A stretch of 14,552 nucleotides of DNA from assembly GCA_003645845.1 (NCBI GenBank), contig QNCV01000031.1, positions 1 to 14,552 of the forward strand, written 5' to 3'. Positions 7,041 to 14,308 of the stretch are shown in pieces. The position numbers were made by a program, and so were the translations under genes. The stretch's first letter is position 1. Every line of letters begins with the position of its first letter. Source of the DNA: Fidelibacterota bacterium (GTDB lineage Bacteria; Fidelibacterota; UBA2242). The notes under the pieces were generated by a model, which saw only the letters and a program-made list of their open reading frames with translations, searched no databases and was not told where the DNA came from.

Positions 7041-8252
7041 ATGATGAGATTTATTCAAAAGCCGAAGATAACGGATCCGATCGGTTACACCGCCGCGGCA
7101 ATGCGGACCGGTTTCAAGCGCAAGCGTAAAGACCTTTGTATTATCAAGAGCGATGTTCCGGCGAAATGCTCTGTGAAATTCACAAAAAATATGGTAAAAG
7201 CCGCGCCTCTTTTAGTCGCCATGGAATCGCTGAAGACATCGGGAAACATGATTCAATCTCTGATTGTCAACTCCGGTAATGCCAATGCCGGAACCGGTGA
7301 GCAGGGGTTGAGAGACACCCGCGAGACTATTCGGTTTCTTTCGGAAAAAATCGATGTGCCGGAAGAACTCATCCTGGCTTCCAGCACCGGAGTGATCGGT
7401 GAATTGCTGGATATGGGCAAAATGGTCAATGGTATCGAAGAACTTTCAACGCAGCTTTCGGTTGGCGGTGGGCTCGGTTGCGCCGAAGCGATTCTAACGA
7501 CGGATACTGTTGAAAAAAGCTTTGGCGTTACCTTAGACATACCGGAAACCCCGGTGACAATCAGCGGAATTGCCAAAGGGTCCGGGATGATTCAACCGAA
7601 TATGGCAACCATGCTGGCTTTTATAACCACCGATGCGGAGATTGATCATGGATTCCTTGATAATGTCTTTACGGATTGTGTGGAAAAAACCTTCAACATG
7701 ATCTCCGTCGACGGACATACCAGCACCAATGATACGGCATTGATTATGGCGAACGGTCTGGCCGGTAATCCGATTATTCGTCCCGGTACCCCGGAAGCCT
7801 TCCTGTTCCGGGAAGCATTATTGGAGTTGTGTCGGGAAATGGCGAAGTCAATTATTAAAGATGGCGAGGGTGCGACAAAATTCGTGACGATTCTGGTTGA
7901 TAAGGTCGACTCTTTTGAAAACGCCAAAAAGATGGCCTTCGGCATCGCCAATTCCGCGCTGGTCAAGTCGGCATTTTTCGGACAGGACCCCAACTGGGGG
8001 CGGATTCTTTCCGCCGCCGGAATGGTGGGCGTGACATTTGATCCGGACAAAGCCGATTTGAAAATCAATGATGTTTTTATTTATAAGACCGGAAATCCGT
8101 TGAAACCGGACAAGTCTGTCATGTCGGAGCTGATGAAGCCGTCGGAATTGCATATACTGCTGACGATCAATACCGGTGATGAGTCGGCCACGGTGTATAC
8201 GACCGACTTATCTTACGAATATGTCAAGATCAATGCTGAGTATCATACATAG
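7041..8252 (+). CDS. argJ: Glutamate N-acetyltransferase (ArgJ, ornithine acetyltransferase)
   Basis: ArgJ moves the acetyl group from N-acetylornithine to glutamate, releasing ornithine and regenerating N-acetylglutamate; some members also use acetyl-CoA. The 403-residue chain has the self-cleavage site 'KGSGMIQPNMATMLAF' (179-194): cleavage before Thr190 gives the alpha and beta subunits and makes Thr190 the nucleophile. 'SSTGVIG' (114-120) is the oxyanion-hole block, and 'DGEGATKF' and 'GQDPNWGRI' are typical of the beta subunit. The start is ATGATG with GGAGAGAAAGGG upstream; ATG 7041 or 7044 are both possible. With ArgJ in the operon a separate ArgE is not needed, and a separate ArgA only if this ArgJ cannot use acetyl-CoA, which sequence alone does not decide. 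Confidence 0.95.
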   Translation: MMRFIQKPKITDPIGYTAAAMRTGFKRKRKDLCIIKSDVPAKCSVKFTKNMVKAAPLLVAMESLKTSGNMIQSLIVNSGNANAGTGEQGLRDTRETIRFLSEKIDVPEELILASSTGVIGELLDMGKMVNGIEELSTQLSVGGGLGCAEAILTTDTVEKSFGVTLDIPETPVTISGIAKGSGMIQPNMATMLAFITTDAEIDHGFLDNVFTDCVEKTFNMISVDGHTSTNDTALIMANGLAGNPIIRPGTPEAFLFREALLELCREMAKSIIKDGEGATKFVTILVDKVDSFENAKKMAFGIANSALVKSAFFGQDPNWGRILSAAGMVGVTFDPDKADLKINDVFIYKTGNPLKPDKSVMSELMKPSELHILLTINTGDESATVYTTDLSYEYVKINAEYHT

Positions 8253-8263
8253 GGGGTTTTATT

Positions 8264-9157
8264 ATGCAGAAATATATTGGGAAAGCCGATGTTCTGATCG
8301 AGGCGTTGCCCTACATTAAAGCCTTTCAGGGGAAGAAAATAGTCATCAAATTCGGCGGCAGCATTATGACCAATGAAAATTTGATGGAAGAAGTATTGAC
8401 GGATATCGTCTTTATGAAATATGTGGGCTGGCATCCGCTGGTTGTGCATGGCGGCGGACCGGCAATTACGGAAGCGGTGAAGAACAGAGGGAATAAAGCG
8501 GAATTTATCAACGGACTCAGGGTCACCGACCGTGAAACAATGGATATTGTCGAGGATATTCTTGCTCATAAAATCAACTCTCAGATAGTTAATCTTTTGA
8601 ACAAGATGGGCGGCGACGCTGTCGGCCTTTATGGTATAAATGAGGGTTTGATTCGGGTGGATAAAATGATGCCTGTTGTCAACGGGGAAAAAGTTGATAT
8701 CGGCTACGTTGGAAGTGTTCGGTATATCAATGCGCCGTTTATCAATAGGCTCCTTGAAAAGGGCCGGATTCCGGTAATTGCGCCGATTGGTGTCGGCGAC
8801 GACGGAAGAACTTTCAATATCAGTGGCGATGTCGTCGCCGGCGATATTGCCTCGTCAGTCGGGGCGCGGAAACTGGTGTATCTGACGGATACCCCGGGAA
8901 TTTTGCGCAACCCTGAGGATAAGAACAGTCTGATGAGCACGCTGACCCGGTCAGAGGCCGAGCGGCTGATTAAAGAGGGCATTATTTGCGGTGGGATGAT
9001 TCCCAAGGTGACCTCCTGCCTGAGCGCATTGAAATTCGGGGTCAACAAGGGACATATAGTTGACGGTCGCCTCGAACACTCACTGCTGCTGGAAATTTTT
9101 ACGAAAGAAGGAATAGGAACGGAGATATTAAAAGATGGATCGGAAAATATTCGATAA
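8264..9157 (+). CDS. argB: Acetylglutamate kinase, arginine-inhibited type
   Basis: ArgB phosphorylates N-acetylglutamate with ATP, the committed step of the cyclic pathway. It has 297 residues and belongs to the amino acid kinase family. The glycine-rich 'IKFGGSIM' is at 28-35, the substrate loop 'VVHGGGPAI' at 60-68, with later 'NISGDVVAGDIA' and 'YLTDTPGIL'. The N-terminal helix 'ADVLIEALPYIKAFQGK' (8-24) and the C-terminal 'LLLEIFTKEGIGTEI' are the marks of hexameric, arginine-sensitive kinases such as the Thermotoga enzyme, so feedback inhibition by arginine is likely. The start has a GGGGG-type ribosome binding site 11 bp after argJ, and the 3' end overlaps argD by 23 bp. Confidence 0.95.
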   Translation: MQKYIGKADVLIEALPYIKAFQGKKIVIKFGGSIMTNENLMEEVLTDIVFMKYVGWHPLVVHGGGPAITEAVKNRGNKAEFINGLRVTDRETMDIVEDILAHKINSQIVNLLNKMGGDAVGLYGINEGLIRVDKMMPVVNGEKVDIGYVGSVRYINAPFINRLLEKGRIPVIAPIGVGDDGRTFNISGDVVAGDIASSVGARKLVYLTDTPGILRNPEDKNSLMSTLTRSEAERLIKEGIICGGMIPKVTSCLSALKFGVNKGHIVDGRLEHSLLLEIFTKEGIGTEILKDGSENIR

Positions 9158-10307
9158 ATATGTGTTGAAAACCTATACCCGTCAACCGATTACGATCGTG
9201 AAAGGTCGGGGAATGACGGTTTGGGATGCCAATGGACGGCAATATCTGGATTTTTTCCCCGGCTACGGGGCTGGTAACATGGGGCATTGTCATCCGAAAA
9301 TTGTGGAGGCGATTCACAAACAGGTGGAACAGATCATTCATGTACCCAACGTCTATTACAATGATGCTCAGGGCGAACTGGCGAGGTTGATCATCGAAAA
9401 TACGTTTGACGGCCAGGTGTTTTTTTGTAACAGCGGCGCCGAGGCCAATGAGGGAGTTATCAAACTGGCGCGTAAGCGCAATCCGCACAAGAAAACGATT
9501 ATTACTCTGAAGAATTCTTTTCACGGACGTACCATTGCGGCTGTGACAGCGACCGGACAACCGGTTTATCATAACGGTTTTGATCCGTTGCCCGGCGGCT
9601 TTGAATACTGCGAGATAAATGATATTGAAATGTTAAAAAAGATGATGGCTGATGATGTCGCCGCCGTCATGTTCGAACCGATTTTAGGGGAAGGCGGTAT
9701 TGTGCCGGTTACGCCGGAATTTATGAAAGCCGCCCGGCAATTCTGTGACGATTATGATGCTTTGCTGATTTTGGATGAAGTTCAGAGCGGCATCGGCCGC
9801 ACCGGAAAACTTTTTGCCTATCAGTATTACGACGTTGAACCCGATGTATTGACCATGGCGAAATCCCTCGGCGGCGGTGTTCCGATCGGTGCATTTGCAG
9901 TAAAACGTGAATACTGCGGTATTTTAAAACCCGGCGATCACGGCTCGACTTTCGGAGGGAACCCGCTGGCCTGTTCGGCCGGTGTCGCGGTGATAAATGC
10001 GATTGCCGACGAAAATCTTCTGGAAAATGCCGTCAAGATGGGTGGCTACCTGCGGGAAAACCTGGAAGATCTGAAAACAAAACACAGTATTATCAAAGAC
10101 ATTCGCGGCGTCGGGTTGATGCTGGGAATGGAGCTTTCGGTTCCCGGGGCGGATATCGTGAAAGAATGTTTGAAGCGCAATGTTCTTCTGAATTGCACCC
10201 ACTTGACTGTCCTCAGAATAATGCCGGCGATTAATGTGGAGAAGGACCAGATTGACCGGGTTATAGCGGTTATTGATGAAGTATTGGGAGAAGTGGGAAA
10301 ATCTTGA
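9135..10307 (+). CDS. argD: Acetylornithine aminotransferase
   Basis: ArgD is a class III PLP-dependent aminotransferase that converts N-acetylglutamate semialdehyde to N-acetylornithine using glutamate. In the 390-residue chain, 'NSGAEANEGVIKLAR' (99-113) binds the PLP phosphate, 'LILDEVQSGIGRTG' (211-224) holds the Asp214 that contacts the pyridine nitrogen, and Lys243 in 'MAKSLGGGVPIGA' is the Schiff-base lysine. 'STFGGNPLACSAG' follows as expected. The ATG at 9135 has GGAG upstream and lies within the end of argB. Some family members also serve in lysine (DapC) or succinylornithine reactions, but the operon position fixes the arginine role. It is the last gene of the operon; its stop touches the A-run of the convergent terminator. 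Confidence 0.95.
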   Translation: MDRKIFDKYVLKTYTRQPITIVKGRGMTVWDANGRQYLDFFPGYGAGNMGHCHPKIVEAIHKQVEQIIHVPNVYYNDAQGELARLIIENTFDGQVFFCNSGAEANEGVIKLARKRNPHKKTIITLKNSFHGRTIAAVTATGQPVYHNGFDPLPGGFEYCEINDIEMLKKMMADDVAAVMFEPILGEGGIVPVTPEFMKAARQFCDDYDALLILDEVQSGIGRTGKLFAYQYYDVEPDVLTMAKSLGGGVPIGAFAVKREYCGILKPGDHGSTFGGNPLACSAGVAVINAIADENLLENAVKMGGYLRENLEDLKTKHSIIKDIRGVGLMLGMELSVPGADIVKECLKRNVLLNCTHLTVLRIMPAINVEKDQIDRVIAVIDEVLGEVGKS

Positions 10308-10345
10308 AAAAAAACCTTGCGAAGGTTCTAAACCTTCGCAAGGTT
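10307..10345 (-). terminator. Convergent terminator between argD and ccsA
   Basis: A perfect 15-bp inverted repeat, AACCTTGCGAAGGTT (10313-10327) and AACCTTCGCAAGGTT (10331-10345), is separated by CTA. Eight A residues (10307-10314), starting with the last base of the argD stop, give the U-run on the minus strand, so it fits best as the terminator of the minus-strand ccsA-like gene, 8 bp after that stop. On the plus strand the stem forms too but no U-run follows. Each arm is itself a palindrome (AACCTT...AAGGTT), so one long hairpin or two small ones can form. Confidence 0.8.
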
Positions 10346-10352
10346 AACGGTT

Positions 10353-11105
10353 CTATGTATAGCTGTGCAGACCGGCGAGAATAAAGCTGACGCCCCAGTA
10401 TGTAAATGCAATTGTCAGAAGCGCAAAAAGGACAATCACCGCTTTTTTTTGTTTTGTCGGCGTATTCAGATGAAAGTAAAAAGAGAGGACGATGATGTTA
10501 ATCAACGCCCAGGTTTCTTTCGGGTCCCAGGCCCAGTAGTTACCCCAGCAGATATAAGCCCAGACTCCGCCGGTGATCAATCCTATAGTTAAAAAGAAAA
10601 ATGCGATTTTGACCTCGCTGTCCATACTCTTCAGGATGGATTTTGACAGATCATTATCTTTTTGAAATAGTAACAGGACTGCATAAACCGCCGCCACAAG
10701 CATGGCCATATAACCGAAAAAGTATGACGGGACATGAATATACATCCAGAAACTGTTCAATGCGGGCATCAGTGGTCTGGGAGTCTTCATGGATTGCGGG
10801 AGTAGCAGGGCGATTGCGATGATGACCATGATGCTGCCGATCAGAATTTTGCGGAATTGATCAGGGAGTGGTTCCTTCCAAAAAATCATCCGCAGGCTGA
10901 TCAGAAAAGAAAGCAGGATAAAGGTTTCATACATATTGGTAAAAGGCGGATGCTTGGCGATGATTGAGCGTGCAATCAATCCGCCGAGGAGAGCCAGAAT
11001 TGCTGTTTTCAGCATAATGTCTGCCCGCCGGCTCCGGTCCATCAGGTATAGTCCGAGACAAATTCCATAGGCGATAATTGCGGTGATTAAAAATATTGAT
11101 TCCAA
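10353..11105 (-). CDS. ccsA: CcsA/ResC-like cytochrome c assembly protein
   Basis: This polytopic inner-membrane protein belongs to the heme-handling CcsA/CcmC/CcmF superfamily. The WWD signature 'WGNYWAWDPKETWALI' is at residues 187-202 (counting from the start chosen here), flanked by the usual histidines His124 in 'YIHVPSYFFGY' and His247 in the last segment 'AGLHSYT'. 'HPPFTNMYETF' (52-62) matches the CcsA block 'xxPFSNLYES'. CcsA with CcsB/ResB moves heme out of the cytoplasm and ligates it to apocytochrome c. I chose the TTG at 11105 because CCGGAG lies 8 nt upstream and the protein then begins at its first membrane segment (250 residues). The frame stays open to another TTG at 11189, which has no ribosome binding site and lies upstream of a likely promoter. 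No resB/ccsB neighbour is visible. Confidence 0.82.
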   Translation of the reverse strand: MESIFLITAIIAYGICLGLYLMDRSRRADIMLKTAILALLGGLIARSIIAKHPPFTNMYETFILLSFLISLRMIFWKEPLPDQFRKILIGSIMVIIAIALLLPQSMKTPRPLMPALNSFWMYIHVPSYFFGYMAMLVAAVYAVLLLFQKDNDLSKSILKSMDSEVKIAFFFLTIGLITGGVWAYICWGNYWAWDPKETWALINIIVLSFYFHLNTPTKQKKAVIVLFALLTIAFTYWGVSFILAGLHSYT

Positions 11106-11138
11106 GATGTAAACTCCGGTTATCTTTGTTCTGTTAAA

Positions 11139-11167
11139 AATATAGGGAAAACCATCTTTGGTTACAA
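11139..11167 (-). promoter_or_regulatory. Possible promoter of the ccsA-like gene
   Basis: On the minus strand TTGTAA (11167-11162) lies 17 bp before TATATT (11144-11139). A transcript would start near 11132 and give a leader of about 27 nt to the TTG at 11105, which supports that start over the one at 11189. Confidence 0.45.
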
Positions 11168-11250
11168 GAACCTGAATTTTTTTGGTCAAGAGGGTGCTTT
11201 AATTTTTCACCGAGTTTGATTAGATTTCCGAGAAATGTTGGAAGCCAGAT

Positions 11251-11349
11251 ATGATGACTCAAAATAACCTGCCCATTGATTACGACGCATTTCGCGATAT
11301 TCCGGTGGTCTCCCTGTATATGTGGATGAGATATGCCGAATCACGATAA
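11251..11349 (+). CDS. Possible small ORF overlapping the mnmA start
   Basis: An ATGATG at 11251 opens a 32-codon frame (MMTQNNLPIDYDAF...VVSLYMWMRYAESR) ending in TAA at 11347-11349. GGAAG lies 6 nt before the first ATG. The frame overlaps the chosen mnmA start (11333) by 17 bp, so its ribosomes would end on the mnmA start region. The composition looks protein-like, and it may be a coupled leader ORF, a small protein, or a remnant of a longer gene. I do not recognise the family. The rest of the gap 11106-11250 holds only the minus-strand promoter of the ccsA-like gene; no convincing plus-strand promoter was seen. Confidence 0.35.
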   Translation: MMTQNNLPIDYDAFRDIPVVSLYMWMRYAESR

Positions 11350-12466
11350 ATTGTCCGCTCCTGGTTTTTCCTCACACTCTTTTACCGGCTCTGCTGAAAA
11401 CCGGCGTGTCCTTGTGGCCATGAGTGGAGGGGTTGACAGCTCCGTTGCCGCCTATCTCCTGAAAGAGCGTGGTTACCGGCCGGAAGGTGTAACGTTTAAA
11501 TTGTGGTGCCACGGGAATGATGACAATTATCGCCAAATTATCGATCGTGCTGCTGCGGTTTGCTCCGGACTTGAGATTAAGCACCATGTTATTGACATAG
11601 AAGGGGAATTCAAAGAGACCGTAGTGCGGCATTTTGTGGAAAAATATTTGAGTGGTCTTACGCCGAATCCTTGCGTCTTTTGTAATCGGGTGATCAAATG
11701 GCGCTATTTATTGTTAGCGGCCGACCGTTCGGGAATTCCCTTTGTGGCAACCGGTCATTACGCCCGGATTGAGCAGAATGCCGATACCGGTCGGTATGAG
11801 TTAATGGCCGCTGCAGATAAACGGAAAGACCAGTCGTATATGCTTTGGCAACTTTCACAGGATATGCTGAAAAGGACGCTTTTTCCTCTTGGCAATCAGA
11901 TAAAGTCCGACGTGAAAGAGATTGCCCGTCAGATGGGTCTGCATGATGAAAATCTGAAGGAGAGTCAGGATGTCTGTTTTTTACCGAATAATGATTATCG
12001 CGAATTTCTGAACGCCTATGCTCCTGAACGAGTCGCACAAATCGCCCGTGGTGAGCTGGTGGATGAAAATAATAAGGTGCTTGGTTATCACGATGGATTT
12101 CATAATTTTACCATTGGACAGCGAAAAGGCTTTAAGATGGGATTTGCAGGCCGGAAATATGTCAAGGAAATAGATGCCGTTCAAAACCGGGTCGTGATCG
12201 CGGATAATGACCGTCTGTTTTCAAGAGGTATGGTGATCGGAAACGTGAACTGGGTCAGCAGCGAACCGCGAAAATCCGTTGAAGGGTTTATAAGAATTCG
12301 GTATAACCACAAGGGTGTGAAATGCCGTATTGAGTCGCTTGACGATAAGAATTATCAGGTCCGTTTCGAAACCGGACAGCGCGCCGTGACTCCCGGACAG
12401 TCGGCGGTTCTTTACCGGGACAATCGCCTGATCCTGGGTGGAACAATAACCAAACCGATTGAATAA
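11333..12466 (+). CDS. mnmA: tRNA-specific 2-thiouridylase MnmA
   Basis: MnmA thiolates uridine 34 in the anticodon of Lys, Glu and Gln tRNAs using ATP and a persulfide sulfur relay. The PP-loop 'VAMSGGVDSSVAAYLL' is at residues 28-43. The catalytic cysteines are Cys117 in 'TPNPCVFCNRVIKW' and Cys215 in 'ESQDVCFLP', with 'ATGHYARI' and 'DQSYMLWQLSQ' between them and 'FTIGQRKG' after. At 377 residues it has a normal length. The first 24 residues before 'RRVLVAMSGG' are not conserved; the ATG at 11333 has only a weak GGATGAG close to it, so the exact start is uncertain. panB follows after 17 bp, suggesting one transcript, though the functions are unrelated. Confidence 0.93.
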   Translation: MPNHDKLSAPGFSSHSFTGSAENRRVLVAMSGGVDSSVAAYLLKERGYRPEGVTFKLWCHGNDDNYRQIIDRAAAVCSGLEIKHHVIDIEGEFKETVVRHFVEKYLSGLTPNPCVFCNRVIKWRYLLLAADRSGIPFVATGHYARIEQNADTGRYELMAAADKRKDQSYMLWQLSQDMLKRTLFPLGNQIKSDVKEIARQMGLHDENLKESQDVCFLPNNDYREFLNAYAPERVAQIARGELVDENNKVLGYHDGFHNFTIGQRKGFKMGFAGRKYVKEIDAVQNRVVIADNDRLFSRGMVIGNVNWVSSEPRKSVEGFIRIRYNHKGVKCRIESLDDKNYQVRFETGQRAVTPGQSAVLYRDNRLILGGTITKPIE

Positions 12467-12483
12467 AATCAACAGGAAGTCAG

Positions 12484-13284
12484 ATGAATAAAAAGATCCG
12501 TGTTTCAACAATATTGAAACGTAAAAAAGAGGGCGTTAAAATTACTGCACTGACGGCGTATGATTATACCTTTGCTTATCTGATTGACGAAGCCGGTGTC
12601 GATATTATTCTGGTGGGTGATTCCTGTGGTAATGTATGTGCCGGGTATGAGACCACTTTGCCTGTGACCGTTGATGAGTTGATCTACCATGCCCGCTCTG
12701 TCCGTCGTGGGGTTAAACGCGCCTTACTGGTGGCTGACATGCCGTTTATGTCGTATCAGGAAAATACGGAGCAAGCCCTGCACAACGCAGGTCGTTTTAT
12801 GAAAGAGACCGGTGCGGAGGCGGTTAAAATGGAAGGCGGCCGTCATATTTGTGGGACTGTTCGAAAGATGGTTGATATTGGAATACCGGTTATGGGACAT
12901 CTCGGTTTTACGCCCCAGAGCGTTCATGGATTTGGTGGATACAAAGTCCGGGGCGAAGATAGCGGGGAAGCGGAAAAAATTAGAACCGATGCGCTTGCTC
13001 TGCAGGATGCCGGGGTTTTTTCCATCGTTCTTGAAAAAGTGCCGGCCGGGCTGGCTAAAGAAATTTCCGGAATGCTGGAAATACCCACCATCGGGATTGG
13101 CGCCGGCCCCCACTGCGACGGCCAGATTCTGGTTTCCTATGATTTAATCGGGTTATATGATAAAGTTCGATTTAAGTTTGTACGGCAATATGCCCGTCTG
13201 GCGGAGGATGTTCGCAATGCCGTGGTGGCCTATTGCAAAGATGTTCGTGATGAGCAATTTCCCGCCGAAGATGAAAGTTACTGA
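12484..13284 (+). CDS. panB: 3-methyl-2-oxobutanoate hydroxymethyltransferase
   Basis: PanB adds a hydroxymethyl group from methylenetetrahydrofolate to ketoisovalerate, giving ketopantoate for pantothenate and coenzyme A. It is a 266-residue TIM-barrel protein. 'TALTAYDYTFAYLIDEAGVD' (21-40) and 'ILVGDSCGNV' (42-51) are the family opening. The metal ligands are expected at Asp46 and Asp85 ('VADMPFMSYQ'), with Glu117 in 'AVKMEGG' alongside, and 'IPTIGIGAGPHCDGQILV' closes the barrel. Most relatives have 'GDSLGMVxxGYxxTLPVT'; here it is 'GDSCGNVCAGYETTLPVT', a mild variation. The start has AGGAAG upstream. panC follows after 14 bp. Confidence 0.95.
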   Translation: MNKKIRVSTILKRKKEGVKITALTAYDYTFAYLIDEAGVDIILVGDSCGNVCAGYETTLPVTVDELIYHARSVRRGVKRALLVADMPFMSYQENTEQALHNAGRFMKETGAEAVKMEGGRHICGTVRKMVDIGIPVMGHLGFTPQSVHGFGGYKVRGEDSGEAEKIRTDALALQDAGVFSIVLEKVPAGLAKEISGMLEIPTIGIGAGPHCDGQILVSYDLIGLYDKVRFKFVRQYARLAEDVRNAVVAYCKDVRDEQFPAEDESY

Positions 13285-13298
13285 GGTTTAAAAAACCC

Positions 13299-14147
13299 AT
13301 GCAGGTAATTCGGAAAATTGATGAATTGCGCCGGGTATTGGAAAAATACCGACGTGCCGGTCAACGGATCGGGCTGGTGCCGACCATGGGCTATTTTCAC
13401 GAAGGCCATTTGTCATTGATTGATGCCGCTCGTAAACAGGCGGAAATTGTTGTCGTGAGTCTGTTTGTCAATCCCACTCAGTTCGGACCAAACGAGGATC
13501 TGGACCGTTATCCCCGTGATTTTGAGCGCGACGAACGCTTAGCCCGCGAACGCCATACCGATATTCTCTTTTACCCCGATGTCGCGGAAATGTATCCGGA
13601 TTCATTCTATACATATGTGATCACAGAAAAGTTATCCCGGGTGCTTTGTGGGAAATCCCGGCCGATCCATTTTCGGGGTGTGACGACAATTGTTGCCAAA
13701 CTGTTTAACATTGTGCAGCCCGATGTGGCGGTTTTCGGCCGAAAGGATGCCCAGCAGGCGATTATTATCCGGAAAATGGTTCGGGATCTGAATTTTCCCG
13801 TCAGGATCATTGTTGCTCCGATTGTCAGGGAAGCTGACGGACTGGCGATGAGTTCCAGGAACAGATATCTGACGGAAACGGAACGGCAACAGGCGCCGGT
13901 GATATTTCGGGCGTTACAGGAAGCCGCTGATCTGGTCAAAGAGGGAGAGCGTGACGCGATCAGGATCAAAGATCGTATCCGGCGAAAAATCGAAACAGCC
14001 CCGCTGGCAAAGATTGAATATATTGAGATTATCTCACCGGACAATCTGTCCGCGGTGAGTACAATTGATCAAAAAGGTGTATTCGCCGCGGTGGCGGTCT
14101 GGTTCGGGAAAACCAGGTTAATTGATAATATGGTTCTGTTAGCGTGA
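13299..14147 (+). CDS. panC: Pantothenate synthetase
   Basis: PanC joins pantoate and beta-alanine with ATP to make pantothenate in the cytosol. The 282-residue chain matches the family length. 'LVPTMGYFHEGHLSLI' (26-41) contains the HxGH nucleotide-binding motif (34-37), 'VSLFVNPTQFGPNEDL' (53-68) forms the pantoate pocket, 'FGRKDAQQ' (146-153) and the KMSKS-like 'MSSRN' (184-188) follow. The ATG at 13299 gives the usual start; a TGAGG lies about 12 nt upstream. It ends the mnmA-panB-panC cluster. Neither panD nor panE is in the window. No clear terminator is visible in 14148-14240. Confidence 0.96.
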   Translation: MQVIRKIDELRRVLEKYRRAGQRIGLVPTMGYFHEGHLSLIDAARKQAEIVVVSLFVNPTQFGPNEDLDRYPRDFERDERLARERHTDILFYPDVAEMYPDSFYTYVITEKLSRVLCGKSRPIHFRGVTTIVAKLFNIVQPDVAVFGRKDAQQAIIIRKMVRDLNFPVRIIVAPIVREADGLAMSSRNRYLTETERQQAPVIFRALQEAADLVKEGERDAIRIKDRIRRKIETAPLAKIEYIEIISPDNLSAVSTIDQKGVFAAVAVWFGKTRLIDNMVLLA

Positions 14148-14240
14148 TTCAAGGGAACATTTCATTCCGGTTTGTCGTTATTGAGATGGTTGTTATTTGA
14201 GGAAAAGGTCAGAGAAGGGGTGAATTGTCCGTCTTTACTC

Positions 14241-14269
14241 TTGACAAACTCAGGCAAATCCCTTAAAAT
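14241..14269 (+). promoter_or_regulatory. Strong sigma70-type promoter before the last gene
   Basis: TTGACA (14241-14246) is followed after 17 bp by TAAAAT (14264-14269), close to the full consensus. Transcription would start near 14276, about 33 nt before the ATG at 14309. It makes the last gene independent of the pan cluster. Confidence 0.75.
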
Positions 14270-14308
14270 GAGTTGTGTTTCTGAATGTATTTTAAAGGGT
14301 ATCAGACA

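Noticed and set aside
7646..8068. 140-codon minus-strand frame over argJ
   Set aside because: It lies opposite conserved ArgJ beta-subunit blocks and has no family match.
9099..9572. 157-codon minus-strand frame over argB/argD
   Set aside because: It is antisense to well conserved argD sequence and has no recognisable motif.
11106..11189. N-terminal extension of the ccsA-like gene to the TTG at 11189
   Set aside because: The extension has no ribosome site, is not hydrophobic like the rest, and contains a likely promoter; the TTG at 11105 has CCGGAG upstream.
13607..14044. 145-codon minus-strand frame over panC
   Set aside because: It is a shadow of panC, whose motifs are intact throughout.
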